Positions 15,730 through 24,241 of a DNA stretch of 37,904 nucleotides are shown piece after piece. The position numbers were made by a program, and so were the translations under genes. Position 1 is the first letter of the stretch. Each line of letters starts with the position of its first letter. The stretch spans positions 1-37,904 of the forward strand of contig JAJZZN010000018.1 of the NCBI GenBank assembly GCA_021797575.1, read 5' to 3'. Origin of the DNA: Microcaldota archaeon (GTDB lineage: Archaea > Micrarchaeota > Micrarchaeia > Micrarchaeales > Micrarchaeaceae). The notes below the pieces were generated by a model that made no database searches, was not told the origin of the DNA, and saw nothing but the letters and a program-made list of their open reading frames with translations.

Positions 15730-15767
15730 CCTTCGGCATGCAGCCTGGTCCTGTCACCCCTAGGTGA
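15722..15767 (+). promoter_or_regulatory. Two leader hairpins, the second covering the aRF1 ribosome binding site
   Basis: Hairpin 1: CTGCAT-(A)-GCC pairs with GGC-ATGCAG (15722-15743), nine pairs with one bulged A and a TTC loop. Hairpin 2: TCACC (15754-15758) pairs with GGTGA (15763-15767) around CCTA. Hairpin 2 holds the Shine-Dalgarno sequence of the aRF1 gene, so folding would reduce initiation. Seen by eye; energies were not computed. Confidence 0.4.
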
Positions 15768-15768
15768 T
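15763..15768 (+). promoter_or_regulatory. Ribosome binding site deciding the aRF1 start
   Basis: GGTGAT lies 4 nt before the ATG at 15773. The in-frame GTG at 15764 is part of this site and so is not the start. Confidence 0.7.
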
Positions 15769-15772
15769 TACC

Positions 15773-16969
15773 ATGAAAAAGGAGTATGATATTAAAAAAG
15801 AGATGAAAGTGCTCGAGTCGATACGAGGCTCAGGCACCGAGCTGATCAGCGTTTATATACCTCCTGATTTCTCCATAGATGCGGAGATAGGGAAGCTTCG
15901 CGACGAGCACAGCCAATCGGGCAACATAAAGTCCAAGTCGACAAGGCTCAACGTACAGGGAGCGATAGACAAGATAATACAATATCTAAAACTGTACAAG
16001 AACCCTCCGAAGAACGGGCTGGCGATATTCTGCGGCAACGTATCGAAGGAGCAGGCAAAGCCCAACATAGAGCTTTTCTCGATGGAGCCGCCTCAGCCCG
16101 TCAAGTCAAACATATACAGGTGCGATTCGACCTTCCTCCTTGAGCCGATAGAGGTGATGCTCGAGGCAAAGGACATGTACTGCCTTGTAGTCATGGACGG
16201 GAGGGATGCGACCATAGCTACGCTCAAGGGCACGCATGTCAATGTCGAGAAGACCCTTAGGTCTTTTGCACATGCAAAGGTAAGGAAGGGTGGGCAGAGC
16301 GCAAACAGGTACGAGAGGGCGATATCGGAGAGCATAAGCGATTATTATAAAGCAGTATCAGATTCTGTCAACGCCGTGTTCGAGAAGTACAACTTCAAGC
16401 TCAAGGGCCTCATTGTTGGAGGGCCAGGACCTTCAAAAGAGAACTTCGTCAAGGAGAAGCAGCTCAACTACCAGATAAAGGTGCTCGGAATATTCGATAC
16501 AGGATATACGGACGAGCATATGGGCATAAGCGAGCTGCTCCAGAAGTCGAAGGAGCTGCTGGTTGAGCAGGGTGCTGTGCACGAGAGGGCAGTCATGGAA
16601 AAGTTCCTTAACGAGATATCCAGGAACGGGCTGGCGACATACGGCTATGAGAACGTCAAGAAGGCGATGCTTGCGAACAATGTCACTCTGCTCATAGTGA
16701 GCGACGACATAGACATACATGCGGTGCACTACAAGTGCAGCTCGTGCAATGCGGAGTTCGACAGCCTGGAGGAGGGCCCGCAGAGGAAGCAGAAGCACGA
16801 ATGCGGAGGAAACCTCGAAGTTGTTAGCGACGTAGATCCTGTCGATGACTTGATAGAGATGGCAGACAGGAACAATATTGATGTCGCGTTCATATCGTCC
16901 GATGGCCAGTACGGAAAGGAGCTGCTTCTTGGCTTCCACGGAATCGCAGCAATGCTGAAATACAGGTAG
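15773..16969 (+). CDS. prf1: Peptide chain release factor aRF1
   Basis: This 398-residue protein has all the class I release factor landmarks of archaea and eukaryotes. NIKS is at 51-54 and the stop-codon-reading motif YRCDSTF is at 115-121. The catalytic GGQ (173-175) lies in VRKGGQSANRYERA. A C-terminal zinc-binding stretch (CSSC ... ECGG) is also present. It reads all three stop codons and releases the peptide, working with aEF1A and then ABCE1. The start was set by the GGTGAT site just upstream. The leader has an upstream ORF and hairpins (see those entries), unusual among the short leaders here. It may be transcribed from its own TATA at 15647 rather than with serS. Confidence 0.96.
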   Translation: MKKEYDIKKEMKVLESIRGSGTELISVYIPPDFSIDAEIGKLRDEHSQSGNIKSKSTRLNVQGAIDKIIQYLKLYKNPPKNGLAIFCGNVSKEQAKPNIELFSMEPPQPVKSNIYRCDSTFLLEPIEVMLEAKDMYCLVVMDGRDATIATLKGTHVNVEKTLRSFAHAKVRKGGQSANRYERAISESISDYYKAVSDSVNAVFEKYNFKLKGLIVGGPGPSKENFVKEKQLNYQIKVLGIFDTGYTDEHMGISELLQKSKELLVEQGAVHERAVMEKFLNEISRNGLATYGYENVKKAMLANNVTLLIVSDDIDIHAVHYKCSSCNAEFDSLEEGPQRKQKHECGGNLEVVSDVDPVDDLIEMADRNNIDVAFISSDGQYGKELLLGFHGIAAMLKYR

Positions 16970-17016
16970 CGCTTCACTTAATGAGCACGCGGCACACGCA
17001 TGTCATGCCTAATCCT

Positions 17017-17649
17017 TTAAGTTATCTGGTATGCAATGCCGCATTCGTCCAGGAAATTTGCGTCTCCAGAGAAGTAGAGCTTTGACGGTGTGATGATTGT
17101 CCTGTTTACGCTGCTGTAGTTTATGAATATGCTTGGCTTTCCTGCGCCATAGCCTATGCATTGCGCCCTGGTTGCGTTGGTGTAGTTGCTTATGAGCGTG
17201 CCCAATGCACCCTGCCTGTATATGCACGAATCTTTGTATAGGACATAGAGATCTATCTGGCTGGCGTTCTTATGGTCCTTTACCGAGCTTGTGAGCTCCT
17301 CTATTAGAGCGTTGGAGCATGAGAGCTCCGGGGCGAATGTCGTGCCATTGGTGTAATTTACGTATATTGCAACGCTGCTGGCCTTGTTGAAATTGCTTGC
17401 AAAGGCGCTGAAGCTGGTCGTCTTGTATGACACCAGACCGTAGAACAGTGAGCTGAACACAGCTATGAACACTATCACTATGGCGATTATGGCAAGAGTC
17501 TGCCTGCCTATGCCCTCCTTCTGCGCAGGCTCCGGGGTTTTCACCGAGTCTGCCTTCCTTGCGGGCTTTGCTGCGCTCTTCCTGCCGGCTGCAGGCTTGA
17601 CCTGATGCCGCTTTGCACCTGCTGCATCATCGATATTCTTGGCTTCCAT
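17017..17649 (-). CDS. Membrane-anchored protein with four-Cys ectodomain
   Basis: This 210-residue protein has a basic, Ala/Lys-rich cytoplasmic part (1-49), one membrane helix (about 50-72) and an outside domain of about 135 residues. That domain has Cys at 111, 142, 164 and 203 and sequons NYT, NGT, NAS, NAT, NYS and NRT. I do not recognise the family. Its outside domain resembles the C-terminal domain of the 690-residue protein encoded 20 nt upstream on the same strand. Shared features are the four Cys, a GxGxPxIxI segment between Cys 3 and Cys 4, and GDAxxxxECxxA near the end. The pair is probably co-transcribed and may form a surface complex. Disulfides are likely but inferred. Confidence 0.75.
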   Translation of the reverse strand: MEAKNIDDAAGAKRHQVKPAAGRKSAAKPARKADSVKTPEPAQKEGIGRQTLAIIAIVIVFIAVFSSLFYGLVSYKTTSFSAFASNFNKASSVAIYVNYTNGTTFAPELSCSNALIEELTSSVKDHKNASQIDLYVLYKDSCIYRQGALGTLISNYTNATRAQCIGYGAGKPSIFINYSSVNRTIITPSKLYFSGDANFLDECGIAYQIT

Positions 17650-17669
17650 GAAAATTCACGCTTAGACAG

Positions 17670-19742
17670 TCATTTGAACAGTGATGCGAGGTAGCACTCG
17701 CTGCCTGACACTGCGTTCCCTCCAGTTGATAGCTCGTTGCCATATGCCCCCCTGTACGATATGTGAGTTGTTGCATTGACATCTATCGATATGAATGGCT
17801 CACCAGATCCGAGGAGCTGGTTCATGCAGTCCGAATCGTATACTGCTGTGCCGCTTGATATTATGTCGCACTTGTTGCTGCTCTCAGATATCAGCGTCGA
17901 GTTGACCTTGCTCGATGCAAGATTCTGCTGCAGCTGCGTTATGCACGAAGCAACGGACGTATTCGACATATAACTCTGGTTCAGCATTATTACCACATGG
18001 TGCGATGAATACACGCTGCCGGTGAATGCCCCTATAGGCATGAATGAATTGGCTCCAGCAGCGAATGCGTATGTTACAAACGCATATATGAGCACTATTA
18101 TGAACAGGGCTGCAAACAGCATCATCCAGCTTCTTTTAATGCGCTTTTCATTCTTTATCCTGTGCTTCTTGCTCAGCTTTGCATATGTGAACCTGTAGAA
18201 CAGGAACAGCAGTATTATGCCGATTATGAATGACAGAAGCGCAGCATACATCGGCGCCAAAGCCATCTTTGAGCTTATGCTGCCAGGTATTGCAAAGGCA
18301 AGTCCATCCATGAACCACCCATCAATAGACTTTACGAACACAGGCATGCTGAAAGGGGCAGAATATGCCTTTGCATTCTTTGCCAAGGAAGCCTCTACAG
18401 AGCTAATATTGCTGAGCTCGGAGTAGTTCATGGGAGCCGAGAATTGGGCAATGACGCCCTGCTGCTGCGAAGCGAGAGACAGGACTGCCTTGTTGTTAGG
18501 GTTGTTGAGCTCGGCGCCCAGTATCGCCCCGGAGCTCTCTATCGCTTCGTTATAGGTTGAGAAGTATGCTTTGCTTACATTCCTGTATGCCGATTCGACC
18601 TCATTTATCATGTATGAGAGCGTGCGGTTTGACATGCTCATGTTCTGGTTTATGCCGAGGTTGAGCATCCGTATATAGGTGCTGTTCATCTGCGATACAA
18701 GGCTTGCCAGGGAGGAATTATAGACCTTCGAGCTTATGTAAGAAGCATTGTTGAGCGCAGCCTCGTACAAAGGCCTGGTATAGTTAACGAGTGAGCGGAA
18801 CTCAGCGCCGTATTCGCTCTGAAGAACTGGCTCTACGTATTGCTCGGCCAATGCGGTCGCGTTCTTGGCTATGCTCCTTATGCTGCTGTTCGATATAGGC
18901 AGAGAGCTCAGGGAGCTGTCTATCCTCTGTATGTTGCTTACATCCGTAGCGTTGAAATTAGGGGATGGGCAGTAGCTCAAGAGCTGGCAGTACCATGGCG
19001 ACGATAATGTCACCGTCACGGGGCAGTTCTTGAAGAGATTATCGTTGAAGCCTGCAGGTGGAGGGAAAAGCTGGTTGTACAGCAATGAGGAAGGCGTGCT
19101 CGCTATAGTACTCGTATAGTTGATTACCTGCGGAAGGTAAGAGCGCGAATTGGAGGGGTTGATCGAATTGTACAGGGATTCGAACTTCAGGTAGCTCGAG
19201 TTATAAGCGGAATAGCTGTTGTAGAAGTTCTGCATGCCTTTCTCTATGAATATTGCACTTTCCGGATTCGCAAGCACAGAAGTGCATCCTGATAGGTACG
19301 TGCAGCCGTACGTTACAGGTATGGATGAATTCGCTATTGTGTAGTTCATGCCGGTATAGGTTATGCAAAGAGCAAGATTCGCCTTGCTCTGGTTGTACAG
19401 CGCAGTAACATTATGCTGCAGATTGCTTATCGCTGTCATGTTAGGCGAGAAATGGCTTAGAATGAACGAATCGAATACAGGATATGCGGTCGAGTAATTG
19501 AGCACTATGGAGTATGGAGATGACAGATTGACGAGTATGAACCTGTATGGCTGTATCTGCATCACTGAATACGGCCTGCCGTTTACAGTCAGGTTGTAGA
19601 ACGTTGAGGAGTTTATGGTGGAATTAGGCAAGTATGTAGATAGGAAGGAATGCAGGCTGGGGCTTATCCCCTGCGCATTCACCTGGACAAGCATGAGCAT
19701 CGACACAGCTAGGACTATTGACAGAGTCGTGAAGGTTCGCAT
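17670..19742 (-). CDS. Large glycoprotein-like surface protein with C-terminal four-Cys domain
   Basis: This 690-residue protein has an N-terminal signal peptide (about 1-24, ending VNAQG) and a long outside region with about 24 N-x-S/T sequons by eye and scattered Cys. Two membrane helices follow (about 499-520 and 539-561), joined by a basic loop (KLSKKHRIKNEKRIKR). The C-terminal outside domain has Cys at 600, 625, 639 and 683. That last part (loop, helix, domain) matches the architecture of the 210-residue protein encoded downstream. Function unknown; a cell-envelope role is inferred. The frame extends to 19784, but a TATA at 19770-19780 predicts transcription from near 19749, so the ATG at 19742 is the start. 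Confidence 0.8.
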   Translation of the reverse strand: MRTFTTLSIVLAVSMLMLVQVNAQGISPSLHSFLSTYLPNSTINSSTFYNLTVNGRPYSVMQIQPYRFILVNLSSPYSIVLNYSTAYPVFDSFILSHFSPNMTAISNLQHNVTALYNQSKANLALCITYTGMNYTIANSSIPVTYGCTYLSGCTSVLANPESAIFIEKGMQNFYNSYSAYNSSYLKFESLYNSINPSNSRSYLPQVINYTSTIASTPSSLLYNQLFPPPAGFNDNLFKNCPVTVTLSSPWYCQLLSYCPSPNFNATDVSNIQRIDSSLSSLPISNSSIRSIAKNATALAEQYVEPVLQSEYGAEFRSLVNYTRPLYEAALNNASYISSKVYNSSLASLVSQMNSTYIRMLNLGINQNMSMSNRTLSYMINEVESAYRNVSKAYFSTYNEAIESSGAILGAELNNPNNKAVLSLASQQQGVIAQFSAPMNYSELSNISSVEASLAKNAKAYSAPFSMPVFVKSIDGWFMDGLAFAIPGSISSKMALAPMYAALLSFIIGIILLFLFYRFTYAKLSKKHRIKNEKRIKRSWMMLFAALFIIVLIYAFVTYAFAAGANSFMPIGAFTGSVYSSHHVVIMLNQSYMSNTSVASCITQLQQNLASSKVNSTLISESSNKCDIISSGTAVYDSDCMNQLLGSGEPFISIDVNATTHISYRGAYGNELSTGGNAVSGSECYLASLFK

Positions 19743-19769
19743 AGAATCAAGAGATATTTGCACTAAACA

Positions 19770-19780
19770 TTTATAAATAT
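19770..19780 (-). promoter_or_regulatory. TATA box of the two-gene surface protein unit
   Basis: On the minus strand the sequence TATTTATAAA lies about 33 nt before the ATG at 19742, predicting a leader of about 7 nt. It excludes the longer frame starting at 19784. Confidence 0.5.
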
Positions 19781-19885
19781 TCACTAGCCCTTCGAGAATT
19801 CACGACGATAAGGGCATGGCTGCAATCAGTTGATAGGGGCAAACAAATCTGTCAAATTACGGCAGACATAGCTATCGCAAGAGAA

Positions 19886-19929
19886 CATAAAAAACAAAAA
19901 GAAGAAGGAAAAGAAAAAGAAAAGAAATT
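19886..19929 (-). terminator. Long pyrimidine-rich terminator after the S-layer gene
   Basis: The plus strand is nearly all A/G over this stretch, so S-layer transcripts reading leftward meet a roughly 44-nt U-rich tract, 25 nt after the stop. Several T4-T6 runs are present, as in strong archaeal terminators. The S-layer gene is expected to be highly transcribed. Confidence 0.6.
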
Positions 19930-19954
19930 ACTGTATGTTGCTAGACGTGCCTAT

Positions 19955-22849
19955 TTAGGAACTTGCCGCTGCTGTGTACAGGTCGGATATGAAGGTGTTC
20001 GCTGCTGCGGTTGTCTGCGCTGCAGTGTATCCTGCCACCAATATCTGGTTTGTTGCGGTCGATGGCATTATCTTACCACCAGTCACATTCAGGTCAGCAT
20101 TGGTTATGCCCTGCGCCTTCTCGAATGCTGCGCTCAGCGTGTTCACGTAGCCGCTTCCTATGAGAATCTCAGACCCATGTGGGCTTGCGCCTGTGTCGAG
20201 CACTACCAGCGGATTCGTTGGCAGGTTCTTCAGAAGCACTGGTGTCGTGACATTCTCTGGCATTGACACTACCTTCGATATGCCTGTTATGTTGTACGAG
20301 CTTGTTCCTGACAGCGATATCTTTGCTGTTACGTTCGCCACTGTTACGTTCGGCACATTAGGCACTGCATCGCCTATGCCTACCGGACCAACTATCTTGA
20401 AGTGTTTCACTACAGATACGTTGCTCGATGGCCCGACTACGAACTGCAGCCCGTCAACGCTCTTTGCGAAGTCTACTGTCAATGATGTTGGTGTTATTGA
20501 TGCTATCTTGCTGCCCCTCTCTGTTATGAAGCCGACTGGTGCGTTGTTTATTTCATTACCAGTTCCTGAAGTTGGCACATATGTCATGTTGTTCCTTGTT
20601 CCTGTCAATGATCTGTTTAGCTGGAATAGCGGACTTGCTGATGCACCTGCTGTGGAGTTATATATTGAGAAGCCAAGCTCATCTTGTACTGACTGGTGAC
20701 CAGATACTGCGACTTCGTTCATTGTGTACTCGAAGTACTTCTGCGTACCGTTCTTTGCTGCAGGGGCAGCAGTTGCTGGTGTCAATGCGAATGTTGTGGA
20801 TTCTGGGGAGTATGTTGCGCTAGATGCACTCATTGTTGACAGGTAGCTCTGGCTTGGAACACTGTACAGTATTTTGGGGTTTATTGAATTGAATGTTGCT
20901 AGTACTACGGTATTTGATGATACTGTGATGCTTACTCCAGGTATTGCCCTGCTCAATGTTATTGAAGTTATGTTGTATGCTGGGAAGTTGCCTGTAGTGA
21001 GTGAATTTCTTGTTACTGTGGTAGTATTCAACTGCGTTATGCCGCCTCCTTCTTTCTTTGCTCCTTTTATTGTTACTGTTATTGGGTTTGTGCTGGTCAC
21101 GAAGTTGCCTTCTGTGAACTTTATTACAGCGTTTGCCGTGGTGGTGGGGTTTACTGTGTTCTCTGTCAGCTCGTATGGAGTCAGGTCATACAGCACTGAG
21201 CTGCTCGTCTGGCCTCCGTATGTGAATGCATCTGGTATTGAGCTTGTGACTGTAAGCAGTTGTGCTGGCTCTGTTATGTTGTCTATGTTGCCTAGGCCAC
21301 TGCCAGTAAGTGAAGGTGCGTTTTGATATGTTTCTTTTGAATGAGATAGCGTTGCCGATATAGGGTCATAGTTGCTGCTTGACAGTGTCTGCCCTACGAA
21401 TTGGAGCTTCCACATAGCCGGATTGGTTATGAAGTTGAAGCTCTGCCCTGGCAGCAATGTAGTTGGTGTGGTATTGTATATTACTATGCTCTTCAGCGAT
21501 ATCGCATTGCCCGTTCCTGTGGTGTTTGTCCATCCTAGATATACATCCCATCCTGGATCATTGGTCTTGTTGAATACGCCACCGTTGCCGTTTATGTTGT
21601 AGACATTAGCGTATAGCTGCATCTTGGCCCATCTCTGGTACGAGAAGCTGCCACCAACGAATGTCTGACCTACTCTTACCCAGAGTGTATGACCGGATAT
21701 GTTGAAATGGTTCAATGTATTTGTATTTGCTACAGTAGTGTTTACCGGAGTTGTTGAGTTCTTGTAGTATATGTTAATGGATGCCTGCGATATTCCATTC
21801 TGGTCGGTGTTTCCTAATCCGGACAGCTGCACTTTGTAAGGACCTGTTGTCAGGTTGTCGCCCACATATACGGTTGACAGGTTTGTCAGCGATGACGCCA
21901 GCGTTATCTTTCCGCCGAATACCTCGTTCGATGTCGATGCGCTTGCGTATGCACCACCTATCATTGAGTTGCTTGCTATTATTGTCCATGGCTGGCCGAG
22001 AAGGGATATTGGTGCGTTAGTTATATTATATAGTCCAGTAGATTTTGTGTAGTTGTTCGGGTTTATTGGCTTGCCGAATACCACCTGGTATGCGCCTCCA
22101 GCACTCAATAGTGCCAGACTGTCAACTCCGCTTGCCTGATCATATACTGGGAATCCAGTTAGCCACAGGTACTCGTTCTCCGCATTGTTGCCATAGTTAG
22201 ATAGAAGGCTTGGCAGGTTGGAGTTTGTCACTCTCATCACGTTATCAAAACCATGGTGAGCAAATGTAGAGAAACTAACGCCTCCGCCGTTCGATGTTGC
22301 AGATGGTGTCGGACCTGTAGGTGCGCCGCTTGCAGGGTAATATGCACTTGGTACGTTTCCTGTAAGCATGTTAGTTTCCTGATATGCGTATGTGCTGCTG
22401 TCTGATAGGTTCTTGCTGTTTATTGGAGAATTGACGGAAGGCTTGTCTGCCCTGTTCAGCACTGATCCTATCAATGCGCTGAATGAGTACGCTCCGCTTA
22501 CCACGCTGCTCGATGTCTCGTTGAAGTAAACCTGCTGGTCTGTCAGTGTGTAGCTTGGCGAGGATACTGAAACGCCGAGCACGCTCTTGGCCTGTGTTAC
22601 GTTGGCAGGGAATACCTTCTGGGTTTGCGTGAACGCGAGGTTTCCTATTGCTGCTGCTATGTTTCCTGCCGCAACACCATCGCTTGGTTTTGCCAGAGAT
22701 CCTACTACTACCTGCACTACGGGCTGTCCTGCATTGTTTATTATCTGGACGTTACTTATAGTCACTGGGCTTGCGAACGCAAGGCCGAATCCCAACAAAG
22801 CTGCGCCGGTTACAACGGCGGCTATCTTCTTTGCATTTAGACGTTTCAC
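19955..22849 (-). CDS. Methanococcal-type S-layer protein
   Basis: This 964-residue protein begins with a signal peptide (KRLNAKKIAAVVTGAALLGFGLAFA) with likely cleavage before SPVTISN. VTISNVQIINNAGQPVVQVVVGSLAKPSDGVAAGNIAAAIGNLAF matches the N-terminal domain of methanococcal S-layer proteins. The C-terminus (ILVAGYTAAQTTAAANTFISDLYTAA) matches the paired C-terminal domain. The centre is Thr/Asn/Ser-rich with many sequons, as expected of a glycosylated surface lattice. There is no C-terminal membrane helix, so it is not an archaeosortase substrate. The frame extends to 22924, but a GGTGA site at 22854-22858 and a TATA at 22894-22901 fix the start at the GTG at 22849. Confidence 0.92.
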   Translation of the reverse strand: MKRLNAKKIAAVVTGAALLGFGLAFASPVTISNVQIINNAGQPVVQVVVGSLAKPSDGVAAGNIAAAIGNLAFTQTQKVFPANVTQAKSVLGVSVSSPSYTLTDQQVYFNETSSSVVSGAYSFSALIGSVLNRADKPSVNSPINSKNLSDSSTYAYQETNMLTGNVPSAYYPASGAPTGPTPSATSNGGGVSFSTFAHHGFDNVMRVTNSNLPSLLSNYGNNAENEYLWLTGFPVYDQASGVDSLALLSAGGAYQVVFGKPINPNNYTKSTGLYNITNAPISLLGQPWTIIASNSMIGGAYASASTSNEVFGGKITLASSLTNLSTVYVGDNLTTGPYKVQLSGLGNTDQNGISQASINIYYKNSTTPVNTTVANTNTLNHFNISGHTLWVRVGQTFVGGSFSYQRWAKMQLYANVYNINGNGGVFNKTNDPGWDVYLGWTNTTGTGNAISLKSIVIYNTTPTTLLPGQSFNFITNPAMWKLQFVGQTLSSSNYDPISATLSHSKETYQNAPSLTGSGLGNIDNITEPAQLLTVTSSIPDAFTYGGQTSSSVLYDLTPYELTENTVNPTTTANAVIKFTEGNFVTSTNPITVTIKGAKKEGGGITQLNTTTVTRNSLTTGNFPAYNITSITLSRAIPGVSITVSSNTVVLATFNSINPKILYSVPSQSYLSTMSASSATYSPESTTFALTPATAAPAAKNGTQKYFEYTMNEVAVSGHQSVQDELGFSIYNSTAGASASPLFQLNRSLTGTRNNMTYVPTSGTGNEINNAPVGFITERGSKIASITPTSLTVDFAKSVDGLQFVVGPSSNVSVVKHFKIVGPVGIGDAVPNVPNVTVANVTAKISLSGTSSYNITGISKVVSMPENVTTPVLLKNLPTNPLVVLDTGASPHGSEILIGSGYVNTLSAAFEKAQGITNADLNVTGGKIMPSTATNQILVAGYTAAQTTAAANTFISDLYTAAASS

Positions 22850-23214
22850 TTTCTCACCTAAACATTTGTTGATGATTATGAATGAATGAAAAGTATTTAA
22901 AGGGATATGTGTATTGTAAAGCATTTTTTATATATAACCTTTTATAGTTCGTCAAATGCAGTAGTAATCTTCTTTCATAAACGCAACGCTCCCTCGTAAC
23001 GCATTCAAAGCGGTGTTTTGAAGGATTTCTGATGTTCCCCATGCATTTCCCATTGCGCTGTGCGCTTGTTATATTTTGTATTTTGCATTATGCAGTTTCA
23101 GCTTATGCTTTAGCACAGAGTGTTATCGGCATTTACACTATTTATAACCATTGCAGTCTTGCATAAGCCTTTTTATATATTTTTATTTGAGATTATGAGT
23201 ATTTGGGGATTTAT
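22850..23214. promoter_or_regulatory. 365-nt gene-free promoter region between S-layer and LamG genes
   Basis: For the S-layer gene (minus) it holds GGTGA at 22854-22858, a proximal TATA TATTTAAA at 22894-22901 (predicted start near 22872) and a distal TATA at 22930-22937. For the LamG gene (plus) a T-rich TATA lies near 23170-23180, about 26-35 nt before the ATG. A further TATTTATAA-like element lies at about 23140-23150. The middle (about 22950-23135) is AT-rich and shows no credible ORF, tRNA or clear repeat. Confidence 0.5.
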
Positions 23215-24060
23215 ATGAAGTATACAGGGCATGCATTGACCATTATAGTTGCAATGGCCGTGGTATCGGCATTGGCATATTCTGCATTTTATATATTATA
23301 CAGCGCAAGCATTACCGGAGCCGTTGGCACAGGCGCAGGGCAGCCGCTTGTAGCCAAGTTCTACGGATATTCGCCCGAGAGCTTCATATCCGTGGACACG
23401 CAGGGCGAATTGAACAAGATATTCACGGTCTCTTTCTGGATGTATCCTGAAAGGGTGGGCAACGGCATTAACGGATCACGATACTCTGAAGACGTGGTAG
23501 ATATCTATAGCCATACGACTACGGGCTTGCCGCAGGCATACCTAGAATGGAGAGGCAACGGCATATTCGACATAAATTTCTGCAGGTTTCACAGGCTGGG
23601 CTCTGATGACTGCTCCGAGGAGTACAGCTATGAGAGATGGACAGACGAATGGGTGTATATAACTGAAGCGTATGACAACGGCACTTTCGCAATCTATGCT
23701 GATGGCAAACCAATATATGGAACAGCCGGGCTGGCCGACAGCGGAAATTCCACATGGGAGCCTGCAGTGAATAACATCGTAATAACAAACCCAGTAGTAT
23801 ACATTTCGACATTCGAGGCCTACACACCCTACCAGATGGACAATCCATTCGACGGCTACATCTCTGATGTGCAGATATACAAGAGCATGCTGGATCCGGC
23901 GCAGGTACAGGAGCTGTACAGCGAGGGACTCACTGGCAAGCCGTTGGCCAATGCAAGCCTGTTCGGATGGTGGCCCTTGGATGGCAATGCAAATGCCTCA
24001 TACGGCGGGTATAACGGCCAGATACATGGCAACGTCACGTTCGTGCCTGCGCCCAGATGA
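23215..24060 (+). CDS. Membrane-anchored LamG/concanavalin-like domain protein
   Basis: This 281-residue protein has an N-terminal anchor helix (about 6-32). A single LamG-type jelly roll follows: FTVSFWMYPE, then AYLEWRGNGIFD, WVYITEAYDNGTFAIYADG, GYISDVQIYKSMLDPAQVQELY and FGWWPLDGNA. Such domains bind sugars or proteins on cell surfaces. Sequons NGS, NGT, NST, NAS and NVT are present. Two close Cys (NFCRF ... DDCSEE) may form a disulfide. The frame is open to a TTG at 23203, but the ATG at 23215 fits the TATA near 23175. It lies between the S-layer and AglB-like genes, suggesting a place in the envelope. The ligand is unknown. Confidence 0.8.
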   Translation: MKYTGHALTIIVAMAVVSALAYSAFYILYSASITGAVGTGAGQPLVAKFYGYSPESFISVDTQGELNKIFTVSFWMYPERVGNGINGSRYSEDVVDIYSHTTTGLPQAYLEWRGNGIFDINFCRFHRLGSDDCSEEYSYERWTDEWVYITEAYDNGTFAIYADGKPIYGTAGLADSGNSTWEPAVNNIVITNPVVYISTFEAYTPYQMDNPFDGYISDVQIYKSMLDPAQVQELYSEGLTGKPLANASLFGWWPLDGNANASYGGYNGQIHGNVTFVPAPR

Positions 24061-24070
24061 CAAAGCACCT

Positions 24071-24108
24071 GAAGCTGCGAATGCGGCGATTCATTTTGCC
24101 GCAGCTTC
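24071..24108 (+). terminator. Inverted repeat after the LamG gene
   Basis: GAAGCTGC (24071-24078) and GCAGCTTC (24101-24108) are exact inverted repeats 10 nt after the LamG stop. A nested GCGGC/GCCGC pair (24083-24087 and 24098-24102) competes with part of the outer stem. No T-run follows directly, so it may be a 3' stability hairpin rather than a terminator. Confidence 0.35.
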
Positions 24109-24241
24109 GCATGGCTTATGAAAATGCTTTGAAACGCTTTTCGAGCCAACTGCTAAATATATTACAGTTCAAACAGCATATTATTTGATGCTCTGAATTG
24201 CGCCCGTGAGCACTAACGTTGCTTATGGAGGCGCACAATAG

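Noticed and set aside
15627-15772. An RNA gene between serS and the aRF1 gene
   Set aside because: The stretch is better explained as the aRF1 leader with its TATA, upstream ORF and hairpins; no tRNA or known RNA fold was found.
19743-19784. 14-residue upstream extension of the 690-residue surface protein
   Set aside because: The TATA at 19770-19780 lies inside it; the signal peptide starts at the ATG at 19742.
22850-22924. 25-residue upstream extension of the S-layer protein
   Set aside because: A GGTGA site and TATA element place both transcription and translation starts downstream, and the signal peptide begins right after the GTG at 22849.
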